From assembly GCA_001579985.1 (NCBI GenBank), contig LRSR01010935.1:1-34086 (forward strand): a DNA stretch of 34,086 bases. The letters run 5' to 3'. The position numbers were made by a program, and so were the translations under genes. The notes beneath the pieces are model-generated. The model was not told the DNA's origin, ran no database searches, and saw nothing but the letters and a program-made list of their open reading frames with translations. The DNA is from Hypsibius dujardini. Lineage: Eukaryota > Tardigrada > Eutardigrada > Parachela > Hypsibiidae. Positions 20,635 to 30,400 of the stretch are shown here, piece after piece; within the stretch, counting starts at the first letter, position 1; every line of letters begins with the position of its first letter.

Positions 20635-23600
20635 GCAGACAGACAGTCAGACAAACAGACAGACAAACAGACAGGCAGACAGACAGTCAGACAAACAGAC
20701 AGACAGACAGACAGGCAGACAAACAGGCAGGCAGGCAGACAGGCAGACGGACAGACAGACAGACACTTACTCAGACAAGTCGGTAGGTCTTTCACAGCGA
20801 AATGTCCCAGCTGCTTCTTGCTCTCACTCAGCACAACACTGCAAAAGAACTCCACAAAGAGAGGACTCTTGAGTCCATCTTCGTCTTCCTCGCCCTCTTC
20901 GTTTTCATCATATTCCTCCATGTCCCGCTCCGCGGTCGTCGCGGAATGTTCCGAGCCAAACACCGACCGGCTGGAGTCCCCCGAGCCGCCCTTGAAGAAG
21001 CCCTGACCCAACGATTCGGCTTCGCTGATCCCACTCACGCTCTCCCGTAAATTGCCCGCAGAGACGGAATCTAACCGGAATTCCACCGAACTCTCACTGA
21101 CGTCCGAGCTGTTCATGTCCACCTACGAATTAATCACTTCATTAAGCAATTAGTGACTAAGCAAAAAGAACAAATTTCTTAAAACAAACAAAATACGCTT
21201 AAATAATTAAAATAAAAATTAAAACAATTAACTGAACTAAATCACACATTTTACATGGCTAATAATTAATATTTAAATAGCAAACTGATTAAATTACGTA
21301 ACTAAAATAAAAAATAAAAAATGTGAAATTTCTATTTAGTTAGGAGCTAATTAAATTGATTATTTCAATAATTTAGCATTTAATATAAATATTTAATTCA
21401 ACCAAATAAAACAAATAAATTAAAATAAAATAAAATAACTAAAATAAAATAATTTTAATTTAATTTAATTTTAATTTAAATAATTTTAATCTGATTTAAT
21501 TTAAATTAAAATATAATAATTTTAATTTAATTTAATTTAAAATAAAATAATTTTAATTTAACTAAATTTTAATTTAATTTAATATAAAATAATTTTAATC
21601 TAATTTAATTTTAATTAAAATAAAATAAAATAATTTTAATCTAATTTAATTTTAATTAAAATAAAATAAAATTTTAATTTAATTAATTCTAATTAAATTA
21701 AATTAAACTAACCTCGGAGGTGGAAGCTCCTTCACCGCCGCCGTTGGAATCGTGAAAACCGGGCAGGGCAAAATAAAAGACTTCGGGTCGGTTGGCGGAG
21801 TGTTTGAGGCAGCCGGAGACGGCCATTTTGAATTGTTCCCGGATTGAGCTGTGTGTTTCCGCCGGTGGGCGCGGGTAGAGCTGGGACATGCTGTTGGCGC
21901 CCTCGCTGGATTTCCGGTTGCCGGACTGGCGACGAGTTCGCCGGCTCGTCAGTTCGCGAAAGTGCTCGCAGATGGCTTTGATGAAGGTGGTCAGGTCGAG
22001 GTCGATCGGCGTTTCGTCACAGAGCCCGTCGGAAGCTGTCTGGATGTCGTACGGATCCACCTGCGAAAACGAAACAAAAATCTCAACAATCAATTACAAA
22101 ATCAAATCTGACTAAATATAAATAACAGACCAATTAATCTAACGGACAGGTTGTCGTCTAATTCAAAAGGCCGAGCGATCGGTGGATTGATTCGCGACTT
22201 TTTCAACGATGACACAATTTAGCAAGAGAACAAGAGTTAAAACTGCATCCCAACTGTACTCGCAAGTCATCGAGCTCGGAATGGATCGCCCGTCTGAAGA
22301 TGCTGACAAACAGCGCCGCAGGTAGAGCACTCCACGAACAGATACGAGTCCCAGACACAGACACGAGCGGGGACAGACACGAGCGGGGACAGACAAGAGC
22401 GGGGACAGACACGAGCGGAAACAGACACGAGCGGGGACAGACACGAGCGGGGACAGACAAGAGCGGGGACAGACACGAGCGGAAACAGACACGAGTGGAG
22501 ACAGACACGAGCGGAGACAGACACGAGCGGGGACAGACACGAGTAGGGACAGGCACGAGCGGGGACAGACACGAGCGGAGACAGACAGGAGCGGGGACAG
22601 ACAAGAGCGGAGACAGACACGAGCAGGGACAGGCACGAGCGGGGACAGACACGAGCGGAGACAGACAGGAGCGGAGACAGACAAGAGCGGGGACAGACAA
22701 GAGCGGGGACAGACAAGAGCGGAGACAGACAGGAGCGGGGACAGACACGAGTGGAGACAGACAGGAGCGGGGACAGACAGGAGCGGGGACAGACACCTCG
22801 GGAGATCTCAGGATTGGGCAGAGATTGAGACCCTTTCACACGTTCTCGGCAAATGCCCAAAAGGTGAGGTACTCCGCAATTCACGTCACGACCGTGTTGC
22901 GAGGCCCTTAGGGAAACGGGACTACGAAGTGGACTGCTGTGCGGACGGGCAGACATCACTGCCATCGATCGCCCGGCAGGGAAAGGGTCCCTCATCGAAC
23001 CCACCGTTCGCTTCGAAGCGAGCTTGACCCAGCCGACGGAGGTGGAACGAGAGAAGAAGGACACTACGAGCCCACGATGAATTACTCTGCGACGCACACA
23101 GGCATCCCGAACTGCGACGTCATCGGATCACTCGTCGGCGAGCACGGCGATTCATTAATTTAATTTATTAATTTAATTTAAATTAAAAATTTAAATTCAG
23201 GTTTAATTTTCATCCCCTTGCACTCACATCCAATCCCAAATGCAGGCTCTTGTACACTCCCTGCACAAAGGCCTTGGCAAAGGCGTCCTCCAGCGCGCCA
23301 AACACCACAAACAGCTTGCTGTTGTCCTTGTGCGTGCGCATGGAGAAGGACGCGGACCGCATGGAGGAAGAGGCACGGTCCGAGCCGGCGGACTCATCCG
23401 GCCGGCACTCGCTGACGCGCTTGCTCATGCGATCGTACACGCAGTTGAAGTTCTTCGTCAGGTCAAACTCCATGTTGGACTTGCGAGTCAGCGGTCGCTC
23501 ATCCACAATGGCGGACTGCAGCGACTCGAAGGTGCAGTGGAAGAGGAAGACCGGGACGGGCAGTGCGGAGGGTCGCCGCGACGTGACAAACTCCTCCCCG

Positions 23601-24629
23601 GTCTCTGAGTCGCCTTCGCCGTGGGAGACGGCGGTGGAGTCGCTCTGGACGCCGGTGCTGAGGCTGCTGTAGTCGCCGACGGCCTCCACGTCCGGGAGGT
23701 CTAACGCGAGGTTCACGTGGCGGAGGTGCGCGTAGGACGCCGGGATGAAGGTGACGAAGAGCATGTTATCTGGCGCAAACATTGAAAAAGTATATACACT
23801 TCCTATTTACAAGCATGCTTAGTGTCCGAATCAACTTCGTTTCGAAGTGACTCAACTTCGCTTCGTACCAGCGAGCTTTTGGACGAAGGCCTTCCATTCC
23901 ACCGTAGTCGCAGCATTAAAGCCGGACGGAATCTGCCTGGCCAGCGGCGGCATCTCCTCCTCAAACGTCGAACTGGACGTCAGCGACGCCACCTGACTGA
24001 CCGGCCCACCGTCTCCATCATGGAGCACCTTCATCAGCGCCGCACAGTCCTCCTTGGTTAGCTGCACCTCCCTCGCGTGCAGCCGTCGCACCGAGGCCAG
24101 GAAGTAGCGGAACAGAATCTCGTTGGACTCGTCGACGTTCTTGGCCAGGCGACTCTGTCGGAAGCTGCAAAAGAGCATTCGGGTGCGCTGGCACTTGCTA
24201 ATCAGTCGCGGGATGTCGAAGGGGAAATCGAGGATGTCGGCGTTCTCGTCGAAGGTGCTGCTCGGAATGGGCACGGTCGGGTGGACGGCGATCACCGAGG
24301 ACGTCATCAGGGAAGGCCCGGCAATCGCGTTCTGCCATGGTCGACGGGAGATGCGGGATTTTTCGTCGCGCTTGCAGATGGAGAAAAGCGTCTCGAAGGT
24401 GAGAAAACTGGAGAGGAGGTCGACGTCCACCTCGTGGATCTGTCGATCAAGGAAACCATAGACATGCAGGCACACAGTCAGAGAGACACGAACGGCAGAC
24501 ATCAGCCAGCCAGACTGACAAATGGACAAAAACAGACAGAGACAACCACAGATAGACAAAGAAATAGACAGACAGACAGGCAGACAGGCAGACAGGCAGA
24601 CAGACAGACAGGCAGACAGGCAGGCAGAT

Positions 24630-24675
<46 letters not shown>

Positions 24676-25364
24676 TATCCATACCCGGTCTGGGATTCCC
24701 TTATATTCTTGGCCGTTCAAATAGGGCGCAGACTTCGGCGAAACCGACAAGCCATACTGCGGTTCCAGCCACACTTCCACAGCTATCGAATACTTCGGAT
24801 CTCGCGATTCGGCATCCTCGTCACCGTCCCTGAATGAAGTACACAACTGATCCGTAAGATCGTATTTATCCACAAAAACGATTCCAACAGGATTCTCACC
24901 GGACACTATTGCGCACGCTGCGAGGAGGAAAGATGATATACTGCGCTACACACGGTGGAAAGTCGTTTTTGGTGCTATCCGACTCGTGACGAGCTGTGAC
25001 GACTCTCCCGTTCACTGTTTTCGGAGGAATATCCTAATCAGCAACAGTATCAGTAAAAATTAGTAAACACAGGCTAGTGAGAACGATGTATAGCCCTAAC
25101 AGGCAACGAGACAAACCTTCATCTCAATCTCGAGGGTCATGTTGAAGACGCCACCAGAGGTGCTAGCGAAACGAAATCCCTCTCGTAATCGAAGCCTGGA
25201 TTAAAATTTCAAAATTTCGACCAAAGGGAATGAAATCGAACAGACAACAGACAAACAGACAGACAGATAGACAGACAGGCAGACAGACAGACAGACAAAT
25301 GGGCAGACAGACAGACAGATGGACAGACAGACAGACATATAGGCAGACATATAGACAGGCAGAC

Positions 25365-25397
<33 letters not shown>

Positions 25398-25981
25398 TAT
25401 AGACAGACATATAGACAAACAGACAGACAGACAGATGGGCAGACAGACAAACAGACAAATGGGCAGACAGGCAGACACCCAGGCATCCCTACACCTAATC
25501 AAACACAGACAACGGGCGCAAAGAAAGACAAGACAGACAGGCAGACAAAATATGAGAGAGATAGACGTACTTGGCGAGGGCAGTGAGTACACGTCCGACC
25601 ACATCAAAGAACAAGGTTGGTGTGGATCCCTTGAAGGGAAGCCAAACGTATCTTCGACAGTGAAGGAACCGGCTCAGTGCTTGGAAAGCACCAGGATTGG
25701 CCACCGGAAATGGAGTTTGGGTGGACTTGTCCTGGTGGGCCGGGGCGGTCGGCGAGACGTTGTACATGTCGCTGGGAACGTCCTTGTATTGGATCAGCAT
25801 CTTCTCCACAGGTTTTGCCAATCTCCAGCAGCACAACACGTCTAGAAATTATCAGACGAAAATAACATAAGGGACTCAAAATTCAGCGCAGCAAGGTTAA
25901 GCAAAACGACAGAAACAGACAGATACGCAAATTGGCAGATCAACAGAGAAAAAGGTAGACGCAAAAGAGAGATAGGCTTAA

Positions 25982-26023
<42 letters not shown>

Positions 26024-27404
26024 ACAGGCAGGCAGACAGACAGACAAACAGATAGACAGGTAGACAGACTTACCAGTGGTCTCCGAACTGAAAGCCGACT
26101 TCACATGTACCACCAGTTTAGTCAGCTGGTCCTCGATTTCAGAAATGATCTGTGAAACCGACACAGATAAACCACAAGGCAGAAAACATCCAGTAAAAAT
26201 AAGTCGCTCTGACTGTACCGACCTTATGGCGAAAGTTTCCAGAAGTACCTCCGAGGAAGGCCAGCCGCAAAACGACGCACGGCGGCTTCGCAGCCAGTCG
26301 GATGATGAAAAACGATTTAGGGATCTCCGTGCTCTCCTGTTCACTATACCCAAATGAAACATCAGTATCATGTGGCCCGCCAAGAGGTTACTCGGTGCAA
26401 GAAGAGTGTGAACGCTCTGATGGCCTCTCTTACTCGAAGATGAACCGGACATAGCTGTGACGTTCCACTAGGACGATGGTGCTCCATGTTCGCAGGAGGT
26501 CGTGCAGCTGGTTGAGCGCGTGATCGCAGCGAACAGTCGGACCACGTTTCGGACTGAAAATGTTCGTCAACAACGGTCTGTCATGTTCCAGTAGCAAGCC
26601 TGAAGAAGAAAATAAAGATCGTTGGAGACTAATGTAGAACTACAGACAGACAGCCGAAAGACAGACAAACAGAAAAACAGACAGGCAGGCAGGCAGACAA
26701 ACAGACAGGCAGGCAGACACACAGATATACAGACAGGCAGGCAGACAAGACAGACAGACAGACAGACAGACAGACACGCAGACAGACAGACAAACAGACG
26801 GACAGCACAGTCAGACAGATATGACTCACTAATACGATGAGCATGGAGCCACTTATGCCACAAATTGACATCCATCACACAAAGTGGTTTCCAGAAATTT
26901 GCGAATTCCATGTGTTCCACCAAGTCCTCAGTTGAATAAATTGGATTCTCCATGTCGTCAGGAGGAAAGTAGAAAACCGGCAGACCGTCGCGAATGACAT
27001 CCGGCAAAGTGTAGTGCAACGCACTAGCTCGAAACTGCTCAAAGTGAAGTAGGAACATATCCGTCTGCTCCAGGCTACAGCAAGCAGTTCACAGTTAGGA
27101 CACAAATGTATTAGCGAATGGACTATAGATAAACTCCGAACCTTTGCACCGTGTGCTTGAACTGTTTCAGGGTGGCTAGACGGAATTTCCCGTACACGTT
27201 TTTCGGGGCGGGGCAGGAGAGATCGTACAGAAATTCGTAGGGCGCTTCTACGTGAATTTCTACAGTCACCGGCGTCCTATACAAATACAAATGCCGTTTC
27301 AAACCGTCAAATGTTTGTCATTAATCTGTCTGCGTGCTTGCCTGAATGCTCACCTGTCTGTCTGTCTGTCTGTCTGTCTCTCTGTCTCTCTGTCTCTCTG
27401 TCTC

Positions 27405-27445
<41 letters not shown>

Positions 27446-30400
27446 GTCTGTCTGTCTGTCTGTCTACCAAGCTAAACGCATTGCCTGACTGACCCATCGG
27501 TGGGAGGCCAAGCAGCGCCGATACGGTACTCCAGGCTGATTTCCGGCTTCCACGGCATCGTTAGGACCATATCGATATGGGAATTTCCTGATGGTAAAAA
27601 TAACACAATTTTTAAGTTGGATGAGAAAGGACGGTGGCTGATGTAAATCCCAACCTTTAGAAAAGGCGACACTTTTGATGGTGAAACCTTCTCGAAGTCT
27701 GATAGACAGCAGTGCGCCGACAGAAAGATCCAGAGTTGAACGTGGAGAGTAACGTTGATGGATAATTCGGCCACCCGGAGCCTCATACCTATACAAAATA
27801 TGACGAGTGCTTATGCCCGTTTATCGATGAACCTGACTATCTAACTGCCGGTTAGCCCGTATGGCTGTCTGTCTGCCTGCCTGTCTGTCTGTCTGTCTGT
27901 CTGTCTGTCTGCCTGTCTGTCTGTCTGTCTGTCTGTCTGCCTGTCTGTGTGTCTATCTCTCTGACCAACTGTCGTCAGCCTCTATGTCTGTTTATCAGCC
28001 AATCTATCTGCTTTTGCCAGCGTGCCTGCCCATCTGTGTGTCACGTACGCAAGCGAATCCGGCTGATTCACCAAGTCGCCGGTCACTCCATCGACGCCCT
28101 GCTGGAAGTTCCACGTGAAGAACGCCTTTTGGAAAATGCTGGCATCCGTACCATCCAATTCTCCCTGAATAAACAAATTAAATTAACGTACTCTCACAAG
28201 CGGAATGATTTTAAGCGATTCCATAAAGCGTTGGTTAGCATGTTCGAATGAAGCCAGAAGCAAGCAAGCGAGGGTTAAGCGAAGACCAAACTCACGAGCA
28301 CGACGAATTTCACACCACCACAACCACCCAAAGCCCCGGGGACGCCGACGCCGACGACAGGTGCAGCAGCAGCGGCTCGTACCCCGAGTGACGACTGCTT
28401 GTGCTCCACGTAGGCACCCGACGTAGTCTTGGCGATGAACTCCATCAGATCAGTGTTGCAGAGATAGCCAAAATCGCTGCCGATGGGGTTGCTGGAAGCG
28501 GCGGTGTAGCCAACCCGGATGAACGAGACGGAAATGGTGTGGGTGCGCAGTTGGGAGAGGAGAGAGTCCATTACGGTGACGTCGGGAAAATCGACGATCC
28601 CGTCCGTCACCACTATGATATCTGTAAAGAAAGAACGGTTTTTTTCAAACAAACAGACATTCAGGCAAGCAGGCAGGCAGGCAGACAGTCAAACAGACAG
28701 TCAGTCAGACAGACAGACAGACAGACAGTCAGACAGACCGACAGTCAAATAGACAGACAGACAGGCAAGACAGACAGACAGTCAGTCAGTCAGTCAAATA
28801 GACAGACAGACAGACAGACAGACACCTGACTTACGACCACATGAATTGTCCGGAAGCAGCTGGGCGCTGAGCAATCCCTTCCGTAAAATATTTGCCAGTG
28901 TCATGTCCATCGTGGTGAACGGCTTTGACATTCGCGTCGCGTCAGTTGGAATTTGCATGGAATATTTCTTGACCTCCGCCTAGTAAATGGCAAAATCAAT
29001 AATGCCAAATTCCCTCCATGGATGAATGAAAAAATTCCACGTCGCAATCCCGTACATTCAATCGAGGAATCATGTCGTCCTCCAGGTTGATCAGTTCAGC
29101 GTGGACGATATCCAACAGCCCCTTCAGTGTTTCCGGCGAGAGTTTGTATCCCTTGACAATCACAGGCGCGGACTTGGCGCTGAGGAAGGGCGCGTGTGCC
29201 ACGACAGTGACGAAGACTTTCGGCGCGAAGGTGATCGTGGTCCCGGGTATCAATGCCTACCGGACAGCACAGTTACAAACTGCTTCGGTCGTGACATTGG
29301 TTGAAAGAATTACCGGTTGGCTGATTGCGGTGAAGCAGTCATGAAGGGCGCGGAATAACTCTTCGAAGGCGATATTACGGTTGATCATGGACTGGAACCA
29401 AACGACAGGGTAAAACAGGAACTCGTATTGTATGTAGATATTAAATAAAATATTTAATTAATTAATTAATATTTAATTATTTAATTATTATTTAATTAAT
29501 TAATAATTAATTACAAAACATTACTGAGATTGGGAAAATTTAAGAAGAAAATTTAGAAAATGAATGATTTAATTACCACGGCGGACAAGGAGGGAGTCAG
29601 ATCAAGTGCGAAGACAAGACGGTAGCTCTTGGATAGAAACGTCACGGCGGTGTTCTGTGTGATCCGATAGGACCGCTTCATCAACTGTGCCGGTGCTGAA
29701 TTTAAAATACAAATTGTTACCCATCAATTAACGGAACCACAGCAGGGTAAAAGATCCATATGGCAGAGCGCTGACTAGCCAATCAATCAACCAATCAATC
29801 AATTTTAGTAAAAAATAGCGTCATTTTTCATCAACTCATCAATCAACCGTTCAGTCAAACACTAGCGTTATTTGTCATCAACTCATCAATCAACTGTTCA
29901 GTCACTCAATCACGTTATTTTTCCTTAACTCATCAATCAACCGTTCAGTCAAACACTAGCGCTATGTTTCATCAACTCATCAATCAACCGTTTAATCAAT
30001 CAATCACGTTACTTTTCATCAACTCATCAATCAACCGTTAATTCAAGCACATATGTTACTTTTCATCAACTCATCAATCAATCACAGTATCCCCCATACA
30101 AAATTATGAATCTTTTGACACATGCCAAAGCTCGCGCAGATTACGCTCCAACGTCCCACTTAAAGACTCAGAGACAAGTGACAAGCTTACTATCACCGGC
30201 CGGGAATGCAGGTCTCCGCGGAATACACGAAATAATCTCCAGGGGTTCGCAAAAGTCATCAGATCCCACTTTATCCTGTAAGAAATATTCCAACTCACTA
30301 TGTCTTACAAGATGATTATTTGCATAAACAGAATAGGCTTACTTCGGGACTCCAAACAACCGTCTTGTTCAAATACTGCAGAAACCACTGAGCGCGGGTG

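Larger units (their letters stand above)
11028..22060 (-). other. SZT2 exons 30-46, middle to C-terminal region
   Basis: Exon 31 carries an acidic run (EEYDENEEGEEDEDG) before LFVEFFCSVVLSESKKQLG. Exon 33 (893 nt) includes LKWHLQDEIAYML, a three-fold FEKSVI repeat and an acidic stretch. Exon 34 has EFIIHPRLKVGPG and NKFAVVNRQNMFV, exon 35 DVRFIQPVKSEPGEILELEL, exon 37 VYLYNFSPDTATAFEKAVAR, exon 38 HFCASPLLFDPQWRRNL, exon 40 LQRCVPGGMILLELYYFEPF and exon 41 MHSFLYDFHLRRLMDYLSG with FKQGYHLVSFF. The order and content match SZT2 through to the C-terminus, which ends HMWKAGLPS and TGA at 11028-11030. Confidence 0.87.
23228..28164 (-). other. SZT2 exons 16-29, N-terminal to middle region
   Basis: Conserved blocks, in order: SIRLREGFTIKSVAFSKG (exon 17), YTLPDVIRDGLPVFYFPP and FWKPLCVMDVNLWHKWLHAH (exon 20), LAAKPPCVVLRLAFLGG (exon 22), KPVEKMLIQYKDVPSDMY and LSRFLHCRRYVWLP (exon 24), LREGFRFASTSGGVFNMTLE (exon 25), VEVWLEPQYG (exon 27), VDLLSSFLTFETL (exon 28), and MLFVTFIPASY and KAFVQGVYKSLHLGLD (exon 29). 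Each aligns with the human protein in the same order. Exons 28 and 29 are long (571 and 542 nt); the others are small. CTGT tracts lie in introns 16, 18, 20, 23, 24 and 27. Confidence 0.88.

Noticed and set aside
22163-23097. Minus-strand frames of up to 276 codons rich in V-C-P-R-S-C-L-S-P-L
   Set aside because: They are the 16-bp minisatellite read through in three frames; 16 is not a multiple of three, so the peptide period is 16 residues.
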